Source: Verrucomicrobiales bacterium (GTDB lineage Bacteria; Verrucomicrobiota; Verrucomicrobiia; Verrucomicrobiales; Akkermansiaceae). From it: a stretch of 12,337 nucleotides of DNA. This document shows, one piece after another, positions 1 to 8,367 of this stretch (within the stretch, counting starts at the first letter, position 1; the number at the start of each line of letters is the position of its first letter). Location of the stretch: contig PBTU01000145.1 of NCBI GenBank assembly GCA_002729295.1, positions 1 to 12,337 of the forward strand, given 5' to 3'. Below the pieces are notes generated by a model. That model ran no database searches and was not told where the DNA came from. It saw nothing but the letters and a program-made list of their open reading frames with translations. A program made the translations under genes and the position numbers.

Positions 1-1
1 C

Positions 2-1045
2 CACCTGACACTCTGGCGCTTCGCCACCAAGAAAAACATCGACGACCCCGAAGTCATCGAGGAATTCGCCGAACTCATGCGGGACAAACACCGTCTTGAC
101 GCCCTTCTCCTCTTCACCTTTGCCGACTCCAACGGAACCAACGAAGAAGCCTGGTCCCCATGGAAGGAGAGCCTCATTCTCCAACTCTACAAGAACACCC
201 AGAGCTTTTTAGTCGAAACAGAAACCAGCCGAATCAAAATTCACGCCGCTGAATTTGAAGAATTCTGCGCCGAGGTAAAAGCCACCCTCAAGGAAAAGTA
301 TCATGCTACTTTCGATGAACATTGCTCGCTCATGCCCAAGCGCTACTTTCGCTTCCGCAGCAAACGCAGCATCAATAAACACATTGTCGCCCTCTGGCAA
401 TATATCGACCGCCGCTCACGACGGCCAAACACTCAGTTTGAATGCGCCGTTCAGTGGATCGAGCGAAAAAAGTTTGGCTACAGCGAACTCATCATCGCCA
501 CTCACGACAGCAAACGCCTCCTCGAAAAGATTTGCTGCACCCTCGCCTCCCATCAAATCAGCATTCTCTCTGCCGATGTCTATACCCGCCCCGACGGCAT
601 CGTTTTGGATCTCTTCAGAGTCTGCACGGAGGACCTCAAGGCAATCGAAGACCGCAACAAACAGAAGTCCATCGTGCAAACACTCTACGACATCAGTGAG
701 AACGAGGATTTTGATGCTGCAAAATACCTTCAAAAGAAGATCAATTTCCTAAAGCCGGAAAGCGAACAAGTTGTCAAATTACCCGTCCGAGCCTGGATTA
801 GCAACCAACTCGACCCCCATTTCACGGTCATCGAAATTCAAGCGCTCGACCGAATTGGACTTCTTCACGACGTTCTAAAAACTGTCAATGACCACGGATT
901 GCAAACCGTTCACTCACGAATCTGTACCGAGAAAGGTGCAGCTCTCGATTCCATCTTCGTCCAGACACTTGAAGGTCGTAAACTTGCAGATCCAGAGGCC
1001 ATCAAGGGTCTGGAGGAATCGATCAGAGAGCTCTTGAGCGGTTAG
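2..1045 (+). CDS. glnD: [Protein-PII] uridylyltransferase / uridylyl-removing enzyme, 3' part
   Basis: The reading frame is open to the left edge, so the 5' end lies outside; 347 residues are visible. GlnD adds UMP to PII proteins when nitrogen is scarce and removes it when glutamine is plentiful, acting in the cytoplasm. Seen here: residues about 34-65 carry the family stretch following the HD domain (LLLFTFADSNGTN, then W..WKESL...LY). A linker with FxFRSK-type residues follows, then two C-terminal ACT domains at about 161-210 (ELIIATHDSKRLLEKI) and 273-330 (FTVIEIQALDRIGLLHDVL), the glutamine-sensing part in this family. The nucleotidyltransferase and most of the HD domain are not visible, so activity cannot be judged. 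The gene converges on the TPR gene with only 2 bp between stop codons and no room for a separate terminator. An ACT-containing relative of GlnD is the only real alternative; the pre-ACT stretch makes GlnD the better call. Confidence 0.9.
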   Translation, partial: HLTLWRFATKKNIDDPEVIEEFAELMRDKHRLDALLLFTFADSNGTNEEAWSPWKESLILQLYKNTQSFLVETETSRIKIHAAEFEEFCAEVKATLKEKYHATFDEHCSLMPKRYFRFRSKRSINKHIVALWQYIDRRSRRPNTQFECAVQWIERKKFGYSELIIATHDSKRLLEKICCTLASHQISILSADVYTRPDGIVLDLFRVCTEDLKAIEDRNKQKSIVQTLYDISENEDFDAAKYLQKKINFLKPESEQVVKLPVRAWISNQLDPHFTVIEIQALDRIGLLHDVLKTVNDHGLQTVHSRICTEKGAALDSIFVQTLEGRKLADPEAIKGLEESIRELLSG

Positions 1046-1047
1046 CC

Positions 1048-1722
1048 TTACTCTTCCATCGCCTTCAGAATATTGGCCTTGGCCTCCGCTGCAGCCGCAT
1101 CTTCCGGGTGGTCTTTGAGAACTTTTTCGAAACAATCCAAAGCCTCCTGCAGCTGACCGGTTTCAGCCAAAACCATTCCGTATTCATAGCTCGCCAGAAT
1201 CAAACCTGGTTCCAATACCAACGCCTTATCGTAGGCTTCCAAAGCTTCTTCTTTTTTATTCGAGAGTCGGAGAATTCGCCCCCGGGCATACCAGGCCGAA
1301 GCATCTTGCGGACTCAATTCCACAGCCCTGGCCGAAGTTTCGACCGCATCCTTGACATACCCGCCCTGCATCAACACTAAGGCGTAACTGACATATAAGT
1401 CGGCTCGTTCCGGCTCTAATTCCAAGGCATCTTCGTAATGAGTAATCGCCAAATCCGTCTTTCCCAGGCCAATGGCATCGGCCGCCTTCATCACTAACTC
1501 ATCCGCTTCGCTCAGACCGAGTTCCTTAACCTTAGCTGTGGCGTTTCCCGCTTTTTCGGTCTCACCCAGAGCATTGAGAATCACAGCATATAATTGCCAG
1601 CTCTGCACATCGTTGGGATCCTCGGTCAGGGACGCTTCGATTGCTTTGAGAGCCTCGGGAAGTTGCCCGGACTGAACCGCATCAATCGCGGCGTTGTATA
1701 ATTCAATTTTCGGCTCTGCCAT
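1048..1722 (-). CDS. Cytoplasmic tetratricopeptide repeat protein
   Basis: A 224-residue protein made almost wholly of TPR units, at about 7-36, 41-70 (degenerate), 74-105, 108-139, 142-173 and 176-207. They show the usual pattern, for example 'SAWYARGRI' and 'EEALEAYDKALVLEPG'. TPRs are protein-binding scaffolds; the partner cannot be told from sequence. There is no signal peptide, membrane segment or lipobox, so a cytoplasmic location is inferred. The frame stays open upstream to about 2106, but that part runs into polX on the other strand and has no TPR pattern. I therefore chose the ATG at 1722 (MAEPKIELYN), where TPR-like sequence begins at once. No convincing Shine-Dalgarno sequence precedes it. 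It is divergent from polX across 84 bp and convergent with glnD. Neither neighbour identifies its role, and I do not assign one. Confidence 0.85.
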   Translation of the reverse strand: MAEPKIELYNAAIDAVQSGQLPEALKAIEASLTEDPNDVQSWQLYAVILNALGETEKAGNATAKVKELGLSEADELVMKAADAIGLGKTDLAITHYEDALELEPERADLYVSYALVLMQGGYVKDAVETSARAVELSPQDASAWYARGRILRLSNKKEEALEAYDKALVLEPGLILASYEYGMVLAETGQLQEALDCFEKVLKDHPEDAAAAEAKANILKAMEE

Positions 1723-1806
1723 AACTGGCGAGAGAGCTATCAAATCAATCCTGCCAAGCCGAGGCCTTAGTCTTGCAAATATGCCCACCAGGAGCATCCT
1801 GCTGCC
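1723..1806. promoter_or_regulatory. Divergent intergenic spacer between TPR gene and polX
   Basis: These 84 bp separate two divergent starts, so promoters for both are expected here or just inside the genes. I could not find a well-matched -35/-10 pair for either direction. An AGGAG at 1790-1794 lies 12 nt before the polX ATG, somewhat far for a good ribosome site. Confidence 0.4.
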
Positions 1807-3549
1807 ATGGCAACAGTGACCCGTGAAACCTTGGTGGCGACTCTGGAAGAAATCGCCCTCCTGCTGGAGCTCAAGGGAGCCAACCCTTTCAAAACCCGGG
1901 CCTATCGACAAGGTTCGGAAATCGTTCAGAATTTTGATGGCAACATCGTCGAATTGGCTGCCAATGACAAACTCAAAGGCATCAAGGGATTCGGCGCGGC
2001 CCTCCAGCAAAAACTCCATGAACTGGCATCCACCGGTCAATTGGAATACCACAACGATCTCAAAGCAGAGTTCCCGGAAACGCTCTTCGAACTCTTCGAA
2101 CTTCAAGGACTCGGCCCCAAAAAAATCAAAGCACTCTACGATAAGCTCAATATCGATTCCATTGACGCCCTTAAAAAGGCCTGCAAATCAGGCTGCATCG
2201 CCGAACTCTCCGGCTTCGGAGCCAAGTCGGTGGAGAAAATCCTCTCCTCTATTGCCAATCGGGAAAAATTCGCCGACCGCTTTCGTCTTGGTGACGTCGC
2301 TCCACTCGCGGAAACCCTGTTGGATCGACTGCGTGACCATCCCAAAGTCTCCCGCGCGGCCATCGCGGGCTCCTACCGTCGTTCCAAGGAAACTCTTCAC
2401 GACCTCGATTTCCTCGTTGCCACTTCAGAACCGAGAGAACTCACCGACTTCTTCGCCAACTTTCCCGAAGTCCATGAAGTGATTGCCAATGGCGACACCA
2501 AGGCTTCGATTCGGCTCGAGAACGGTTTACAATGCGACCTCCGCGCCGTGAGCAACGATCATTTCCCCTTCGCCCTGCAATACTTCAGCGGCAGTAAGGA
2601 GCACAATGTCGCTCTCCGCGCCCTTGCGCTCAAACAAGGACTCTCGCTCAACGAATACGACTTCACCCCAAGCGACGAATCGGCCATTCCTGAAGTTCAC
2701 GAAGAAAAGGACATCTACGCCGCGCTCGGCTTACAATGGGTCCCACCCGAGCTCCGGGAAAACCGGGGAGAGATCGAAGCCGCCGACAAAGGGGAACTTC
2801 CGGAACTTATCGAACTCGAAAACCTCCGCGGCACTTTCCACAATCACACCATCGCTTCAGACGGAAAAAACACCCTCTCCGAAATGGCGGAAGCCGCCCG
2901 CGAACATGGTTTGCAGTACCTCGGAATCGCAGACCACTCGAAAGCCTCCTTTCAAGCCAACGGACTCGACGAAGAACGCCTCCTGAATCAAGCCAGGGAA
3001 ATCAAATCCTTCAACGCGAATTCTGACAACTTCACCCTCCTGTCCGGCACCGAGGTCGATATTCTCAAAGATGGCTCGCTCGACTTCAGCGATGAAATCC
3101 TGGGCCAACTCGACTATTGTGTGGCTTCCGTTCACAACGCCTTCACCCTCGATGAAGAAACCATGACCAAGCGCCTTATTCGCGCCATGGAAAATGAACA
3201 CGTCACCATGCTTGGCCACCTCACCGGAAGGCTCCTTCTCAAGCGCGATCCCTATCAGGTAAATATCGAAAAACTCATCGATTGTGCCGCTGAGACCCGC
3301 ACCGTCATCGAACTCAACTGCAACCCCTGGAGACTCGATATGGATTGGCGCCGGTGGCACAAGGCCAGGGACAAGGGTGTGCTTTGCTCGATCAATCCTG
3401 ATGCCCACGCCACTGAACAACTTCAATTTCTAGCCTACGGAGTCCGCTTGGCCCGAAAAGGATGGTTGCGACGTCAGGACGTCGTAAACTGCCGCTCCAT
3501 CAACGAAATCTTACAGTGGCTCTCACTCCCCAAGAACAAGCGATCATGA
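1807..3549 (+). CDS. polX: DNA polymerase X family protein with C-terminal PHP nuclease domain
   Basis: A full-length 580-residue bacterial PolX, a gap-filling repair polymerase with a metal-dependent 3'-5' exonuclease/AP-endonuclease-type PHP domain (family knowledge). Helix-hairpin-helix motifs are seen at about 56-73 (LKGIKGFGAALQQKL), 96-114 (LQGLGPKKIKAL) and 132-146. The polymerase core has GSYRR at 188-192, the metal aspartates D199 and D201 (HDLDFLV), a third aspartate D244 (LQCDLRAV), and the nucleotide-pocket stretch YFSGSKEHNVALR at 259-271. The PHP domain spans about 342-575 and keeps the expected metal ligands: H345, H347, H377, E416, H443, H471, D532 and H534. Both activities therefore look intact. 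The ATG at 1807 begins right before the conserved N-terminal helix. The stop overlaps the lipB start in ATGA, so the two are probably co-transcribed. Confidence 0.95.
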   Translation: MATVTRETLVATLEEIALLLELKGANPFKTRAYRQGSEIVQNFDGNIVELAANDKLKGIKGFGAALQQKLHELASTGQLEYHNDLKAEFPETLFELFELQGLGPKKIKALYDKLNIDSIDALKKACKSGCIAELSGFGAKSVEKILSSIANREKFADRFRLGDVAPLAETLLDRLRDHPKVSRAAIAGSYRRSKETLHDLDFLVATSEPRELTDFFANFPEVHEVIANGDTKASIRLENGLQCDLRAVSNDHFPFALQYFSGSKEHNVALRALALKQGLSLNEYDFTPSDESAIPEVHEEKDIYAALGLQWVPPELRENRGEIEAADKGELPELIELENLRGTFHNHTIASDGKNTLSEMAEAAREHGLQYLGIADHSKASFQANGLDEERLLNQAREIKSFNANSDNFTLLSGTEVDILKDGSLDFSDEILGQLDYCVASVHNAFTLDEETMTKRLIRAMENEHVTMLGHLTGRLLLKRDPYQVNIEKLIDCAAETRTVIELNCNPWRLDMDWRRWHKARDKGVLCSINPDAHATEQLQFLAYGVRLARKGWLRRQDVVNCRSINEILQWLSLPKNKRS

Positions 3550-4184
3550 CACTCGCCCTACGTGATCTAGGAGAGGCTCGGGATTTTGAGAAAACCTGGC
3601 ACCTTCAGGAATCTCTGGTTCAGCAACGGCGCGAAGGAAGAATCTCCGATACCCTTCTGCTCTTGGAACACTTGCCCGTTTACACCATCGGACGCACCAG
3701 AGATCAAAGCAGTCTCCGCGACACTTCACACCTCCCGCATCCGACCGTTGAAATCAATCGTGGAGGGCAAGGCACCTATCACGGACCGGGACAGCTGGTA
3801 GGATACGCCATTCTCGATCTCAATGAATCCATACGCGACCTCCACCTCCACTTGCGAAATCTCGAGGAAGCTCTCATTCAAACATTGGCAGACTACCACA
3901 TTCAAGCGCATCGACGTGATGGCCTGACTGGAGTCTGGGTGGAAAATCGCAAAATCGCCTCACTCGGGGTGGGAGTGCGCCAATGGATCACCCTTCATGG
4001 ATTTGCCCTAAATGTTCAAAGCTCATCGCTTCCACCATTTCAACACATTACTCCCTGCGGATTGGACGGAGTCTCGATGACTTGCGCGGAGAAGGAAGCG
4101 GGTCGGCCCATTTTCATGAATGACATCAAACCCCTGGTCTTCACCCACCTCCAAGATATTCTCTCGAGAGAGCGGAAGGACTGA
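3546..4184 (+). CDS. lipB: Octanoyl-[acyl carrier protein]:protein N-octanoyltransferase
   Basis: LipB moves the octanoyl group from acyl carrier protein to lipoyl domains (pyruvate and 2-oxoglutarate dehydrogenases, glycine cleavage H protein); LipA then inserts sulfur. The 212-residue length is normal. Family motifs are seen at 72-83 (RGGQGTYHGPGQ), K136 in KIASLGVGVRQWITLHG, and C171 in ITPCGLDGVSMT. The Lys and Cys form the catalytic dyad of the family. The frame is open upstream to a possible start at 3462, but that extension lies inside polX and adds 28 non-conserved residues. The ATG at 3546 overlaps the polX TGA by 4 nt with no clear Shine-Dalgarno sequence, which suggests translational coupling. 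No lipA is visible in the window. It converges on the next gene, with 17 bp between the stops. Confidence 0.96.
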   Translation: MTLALRDLGEARDFEKTWHLQESLVQQRREGRISDTLLLLEHLPVYTIGRTRDQSSLRDTSHLPHPTVEINRGGQGTYHGPGQLVGYAILDLNESIRDLHLHLRNLEEALIQTLADYHIQAHRRDGLTGVWVENRKIASLGVGVRQWITLHGFALNVQSSSLPPFQHITPCGLDGVSMTCAEKEAGRPIFMNDIKPLVFTHLQDILSRERKD

Positions 4185-4201
4185 ATCAACTCCCCGCCTC
4201 T

Positions 4202-5797
4202 TTATTCATCTTTTTCAGATTCGAGCATCTTCTTCCACGTATCATCCAAAGAGGGAAGCTTCCCTTCCTCACTTGTCTCCAGAGAACCCACAAGCCCGAT
4301 AACTCTTCTAAAGGTATCATCAGGCTCCTCCATAGTCCCCTTGAGTTCAAAAACGACAGTGTGAAATGCCTTTACATCTTCGCCAGCAAAAGCCGGCAGA
4401 CTTTTCACTTTGGGATAGGAGCTTATCAACCCGTTATTAATCGAAAGCCTCATCTGCCCCCCGATTCTTCCTGATTTTGAGATGATGATGTTTCCTTTAA
4501 GGATCAAAATATCTTTCTGAGACAAACTCAGATTTTCGATAGATACTCCACGGGAATTCGCACGAAAAGTTCCTTCGATATCATTGTCAAAAACCACCTC
4601 CGCATACAGCTCCCGGGAAAACATCTTATCCAGATTGATCAAAAACGGAAACTTACGAAGTTGCAGCTGAAAAGCGTTAAAGCGAATAGCAACCTCATCG
4701 TAACTTGTCTCTCCGAAAGTGTAATCAACGGTTCCTGATGCCTCTCCGACCGGCCCGGATATCAACGTTCCCATGTGCTTACCAAACAGGTGTTCCATGG
4801 GAAATCCCGAGGTTGATAAATCCATTTGCATCTTTTCCCCCACCGCTAGCGGAACCATTCCACTCAACTTAATCGCAGACGAAATCCCACCCCGACCAGC
4901 TCCCGGCTCGTCGAGAATCAAGGTCTCCATATTCACCTGGTCTTTCGAAAATTTAAAAACGCCATTGTTAATCGGGAGATCATCCCAACCATTCAATTTC
5001 AGCACACCTTGATCCACACTCAATCGAAAACCGGTTCCGTTAAGATAGCGAAAACTGCTGTCTGTTCCCTTGACCGAAAAAAGACTCTCTTTCCCGAAAG
5101 AAATATCCAAGGCGTCGCAATAGTACCCATGGAAGTCAAAGGGAAAATCAGGCTCTTCCAAATCCTGCCCTACAATCCCATTTTCCGTGGGCAATTGAAA
5201 ATTCAACACTCCGACTTTCCCACTCAGTTCACGCCCCCCCAAACGGGCCCACAGAAAACTCGTTAGGTTAGCATGCCCCGAAAGATTCCTAATTGATAAA
5301 TCCTGAAGAAAGGACTGCTTCGGCCACTGAAACGACGCACCGCTCATGGTAATATTTCCCGGCATTAATTTGAGTCCCTTCAATTCAACCTCCGCGCCAG
5401 TCCATGATGAGGCCCGTTCTTCGACTTTTCCCCGGTAGGCTTTACTATTGTATCCAACAATCGTGAAAAGGGCTCCAATTACGACGAAGAGAAACAAGGA
5501 AACACAAATCACCAACTTCCAAAGAAAACGCTTTTTCTTCTTTTCGGGAGTGGTCCTTTCGGACTTGGTCTTTTCTGGTTGATCCGACCGTCTTTTGCGG
5601 CGCTTCACCCGATGAACAACGCTCCCATCCGACCGCGTAACCACCTCGCTGGTCGACTCTCGTTCCCGTTCTCCATCGCGGAGAGCTTTCATCATCTCAT
5701 CAAGGGAATAACTGTCCTTCTCAGCGTCTGATGACACCGGAGAATTAGCAGATTCGGCCTTCGGTTGATTCGACCGTGGAGGCAAGGGGGAACTCAT
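4202..5797 (-). CDS. Single-pass inner-membrane protein with large AsmA/GspN-like extracytoplasmic region
   Basis: 531 residues. Residues 1-90 are hydrophilic and highly charged, with basic clusters at about 64-70 and 86-90 (PEKKKKR). One strong membrane segment follows at about 91-115. By the positive-inside rule the N-terminus is cytoplasmic and residues 116-531 lie outside the inner membrane. That part shows repeating beta-rich stretches (EVELKGLKLMPGNITMSGASF near 136-156; LKGNIIISKSGRIGG near 433-447) and a late 'FELKGTMEEPDD' near 483-494. This recalls AsmA/DUF3971/GspN-type proteins, where a similar 'GT..dP' element is common; the resemblance is by eye only. The start codon overlaps the stop of the secretin gene in TAATG, so the two are very likely co-translated. 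I infer a periplasmic partner of the secretin machine. A stand-alone AsmA-like envelope lipid-transport protein is the main alternative. Confidence 0.75.
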   Translation of the reverse strand: MSSPLPPRSNQPKAESANSPVSSDAEKDSYSLDEMMKALRDGERERESTSEVVTRSDGSVVHRVKRRKRRSDQPEKTKSERTTPEKKKKRFLWKLVICVSLFLFVVIGALFTIVGYNSKAYRGKVEERASSWTGAEVELKGLKLMPGNITMSGASFQWPKQSFLQDLSIRNLSGHANLTSFLWARLGGRELSGKVGVLNFQLPTENGIVGQDLEEPDFPFDFHGYYCDALDISFGKESLFSVKGTDSSFRYLNGTGFRLSVDQGVLKLNGWDDLPINNGVFKFSKDQVNMETLILDEPGAGRGGISSAIKLSGMVPLAVGEKMQMDLSTSGFPMEHLFGKHMGTLISGPVGEASGTVDYTFGETSYDEVAIRFNAFQLQLRKFPFLINLDKMFSRELYAEVVFDNDIEGTFRANSRGVSIENLSLSQKDILILKGNIIISKSGRIGGQMRLSINNGLISSYPKVKSLPAFAGEDVKAFHTVVFELKGTMEEPDDTFRRVIGLVGSLETSEEGKLPSLDDTWKKMLESEKDE

Positions 5798-8226
5798 TAA
5801 CGATTTCGATAAGGTTTACCGCCAGCATCAACCAACTCGACATTCAACATGATAATGACCTGACGCGATTCGGACTCCATGGCATTGGCTTGGAAAAAGC
5901 GCCCAAACCATGGAATATCACCGAGAATAGGCACTTTGTCTTCCACCTTCTTACGCGACTCGTTCAGCAAGCCGCCAATCACAATTGTGTGACCATTTTG
6001 AACGACCACATTTGTGTTCGTAGTGACTTCTTTAAAAACAGGAACGAGAATGTCATTGGTCGTCAGCACGCCCACATTCCCACTTTGCGACAAGGTTCCT
6101 GCCGTAATATCAAAACTGGTCGATGTGGAACTTCCTACGATAGGTGTTCCGTAGTTCACAAATCCTTCAAACTCACGAATAGTGGGCTTGACCGCCACTT
6201 CGATAAACTGACGATCGGCACTCACCTCCGGAAGAACCTCCAGCATCACGCCTAAGTTTTTCACCTCAAAAGAAGTCGGAGTCGCGGGGGTCACAACACT
6301 TTCCCCGGATCCCACGGCATTGGGAATTTCGGGTGGTTCGAATTCGGTCGGATAGGTGAACTCCTGAATCGAAGCAATCTCGGCGTTTTGCCCCGAACGG
6401 GTAATCACCTCCGGACGCACCATGACGTCGGCCCCCTTTTTTTGATCAAATCCGCGCATGAGTAACTCATGGGCGTTTTCATCGATCAGCGCTCTGAAGC
6501 TCAGCACACCGGGAGACCGGGTCGTCCCCCCTCCTCCGCCAGTTGGGACAGTAACGGACGACGCACCTGTTCCCCCACTGCTGGCAAAAGCTCCGGATGC
6601 AGTCGGCGGAGCCGTACGATTAATAATCGCATCTAAGCTGTCAGTCCCGCCGGTAAGTTCTCCAATTCGAAGGCCCGAACTCGCAGGGTTACCCCCAATC
6701 ACATCAGTAATGGCGGTTCCCGATCCAGTCGTTCCTCCGGAAAGCTTATAGTTGCTTCCGACATTCAATTCGTTGAGGGTAGAGTCAAATCCCAACTCCT
6801 CATAATCAATCTGGGAAATATCAATCACGGTGGTCTTAATCACCACTCCGATAGGCTCCTGAGAAGCCACGGTATTTACAATCTCGGCAACAAACTCAAG
6901 ATTCTCTGCGGTATTGCGCACCGAGAGAACTCCCCCGTTGAAACTCGCGGTAGCTCCCTCGGGAAAGGACAACCCGAGTGACTTCAGTTTCTCAGTCGCG
7001 CTCAGGCGCTTAGCAATCAAGCTGCCGGAACCAGCTTCCGGAGTTGAGAATGGATCATCGCTTCCACCGCCGGTACCGTTCAAGGCGCTACTGGAAAGGA
7101 AATTCGCAGGCACCCGGAAGTCACGACGAATCAGAGTGGGGTCCGCTGCTCCGGTGGGATAAATCACAACCGCAAACTCATCGATGCGATACTGGGTCCT
7201 CGTCGCTTCGGTGATCACCTTCAGAGCCTGCTGCAATGGAACATTTCTCAGATACAGGTTGATCCGGGCTCGATTTACCGCCTCTACTTTCGGATTGTCA
7301 GGACTTCCCAGTTGAAGAACGAAATCGAGACCTTTGGCATTCTGATCAACGCTTCCTGCGTCATTTAAGCGCGAGGCAATACGAAGAAAGTCCAGAGCTT
7401 CATCCAAGCTCGCGTCCTGAAGATCGACACTGGGCACCATAATGGTGTTCAACTTACCGACCAAGGTCTCGTTTTGGAAAACTTGCGTTCCCTCCATTTG
7501 CTCATTGATGAGCGGGACTTCAAGATTTAAATGGGAGCGATCTTCCCAAGCCGCATCCACATCTCGAAACGCTTCGGAACGGGCCTGATCACGAGCAGCA
7601 GTCCCATACTCAGAAATGGCATGGCTCACCCTCTCCATCCCCCGGCGCGCGGCCTTGTTAAATTTGTCGATCCGAAGGACATCCTCGTAGGTCATCTCGG
7701 CACGATCAAGCAATCCTAAATCATAGTAACCCTGGGCCTCATACAGCAAGCGTCGTACTTTATCGACATTTCTGGTATGTTCCGCAGTCAAAGAAGGATT
7801 GGTGCGGATCGGATCATCCATTTTCTTACGAAACTGACTGACCCCAAAATGATCCGGATTCACCTTATCCACCTCGTCCAACAAAACCTGAATCTCGTCA
7901 TACTTTCCTGATCGCTGAAGCTCCTGGGCCCGGACCAGAGAAGCCTGTGAAAATCGCTGCACCGCCGAAACCCGCAAACCCCTTGTCGCGGCAGCATTCA
8001 TGGGCAGATTGCTGATCGCCTCGGCATACTTTTGGACAGCCGTGGCGTAATCAGCTGAACGGTAAGCATCGTCTCCACTCTTCAAAAGTGCGTAGGCACT
8101 CTGCGCATTTTCCGAGCGTTTGACAATTTCGCTGGCCGCAAGAGAACTTTGCGCAGCTACCGTTGGCGCATATGTGCACAGACACACCAACAGGCCACGT
8201 TGAATCAAGGTATTGAAATCACCCAT
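5797..8226 (-). CDS. Outer-membrane secretin with N-terminal TPR region (PilQ/GspD family)
   Basis: Secretins form the outer-membrane gate of type IV pilus and type II secretion systems. With the ATG at 8226 the protein has 809 residues. A signal peptide occupies about 1-25 (hydrophobic core LLVCLC, likely cut after VAA). TPR-like helices lie at about 43-80, 98-128 and 155-200. N-terminal secretin/STN-like segments lie at about 258-357 (INLYLRNVPLQQALKVITEA), with a further N-domain at about 410-455. The secretin core at about 456-805 ends with the signature GHTIVIGGLL, then VPILGDIPWFGRFF (765-778). A Gly/Ser/Thr-rich insert lies near 488-572. The layout resembles the Akkermansia Amuc_1098 PilQ-type secretin (from memory). 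An in-frame GTG at 8292 would add 22 residues with a more basic n-region; neither start has a good ribosome site, so the start is uncertain. The downstream membrane-protein gene overlaps it by 1 nt. No pilM/N/O genes are visible upstream; parC lies there instead. Confidence 0.92.
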   Translation of the reverse strand: MGDFNTLIQRGLLVCLCTYAPTVAAQSSLAASEIVKRSENAQSAYALLKSGDDAYRSADYATAVQKYAEAISNLPMNAAATRGLRVSAVQRFSQASLVRAQELQRSGKYDEIQVLLDEVDKVNPDHFGVSQFRKKMDDPIRTNPSLTAEHTRNVDKVRRLLYEAQGYYDLGLLDRAEMTYEDVLRIDKFNKAARRGMERVSHAISEYGTAARDQARSEAFRDVDAAWEDRSHLNLEVPLINEQMEGTQVFQNETLVGKLNTIMVPSVDLQDASLDEALDFLRIASRLNDAGSVDQNAKGLDFVLQLGSPDNPKVEAVNRARINLYLRNVPLQQALKVITEATRTQYRIDEFAVVIYPTGAADPTLIRRDFRVPANFLSSSALNGTGGGSDDPFSTPEAGSGSLIAKRLSATEKLKSLGLSFPEGATASFNGGVLSVRNTAENLEFVAEIVNTVASQEPIGVVIKTTVIDISQIDYEELGFDSTLNELNVGSNYKLSGGTTGSGTAITDVIGGNPASSGLRIGELTGGTDSLDAIINRTAPPTASGAFASSGGTGASSVTVPTGGGGGTTRSPGVLSFRALIDENAHELLMRGFDQKKGADVMVRPEVITRSGQNAEIASIQEFTYPTEFEPPEIPNAVGSGESVVTPATPTSFEVKNLGVMLEVLPEVSADRQFIEVAVKPTIREFEGFVNYGTPIVGSSTSTSFDITAGTLSQSGNVGVLTTNDILVPVFKEVTTNTNVVVQNGHTIVIGGLLNESRKKVEDKVPILGDIPWFGRFFQANAMESESRQVIIMLNVELVDAGGKPYRNR

Positions 8227-8367
8227 ATCGTAGGAGGCCTTGGTATAGCGGGGAATTCTCGGCACAGTAAGCCGAAAATCGGAAAATCTCACATTTCTGA
8301 AAGATCTCTAATCCTACCGAAATGGCAGCTCCAACTGGGTCGATCGGGCCCTTATCCGACAAACCCG

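Noticed and set aside
303..752. 149-codon + strand frame inside glnD
   Set aside because: Shadow of glnD in another frame; Ser/Ala/Thr-rich with no domain.
1723..2106. N-terminal extension of the TPR gene reading back through the polX start
   Set aside because: It lies antisense to conserved polX sequence, has no TPR pattern, and a good ATG at 1722 starts the repeats.
2857..3426. 189-codon - strand frame inside polX
   Set aside because: Antisense to the PHP domain, whose metal ligands are all kept; no recognisable features.
4160..4171. Perfect 12-bp palindrome TCTCTCGAGAGA at the end of lipB
   Set aside because: It has no loop, lies inside coding sequence and has no T-run, so it is not a terminator; a palindrome this short can occur by chance.
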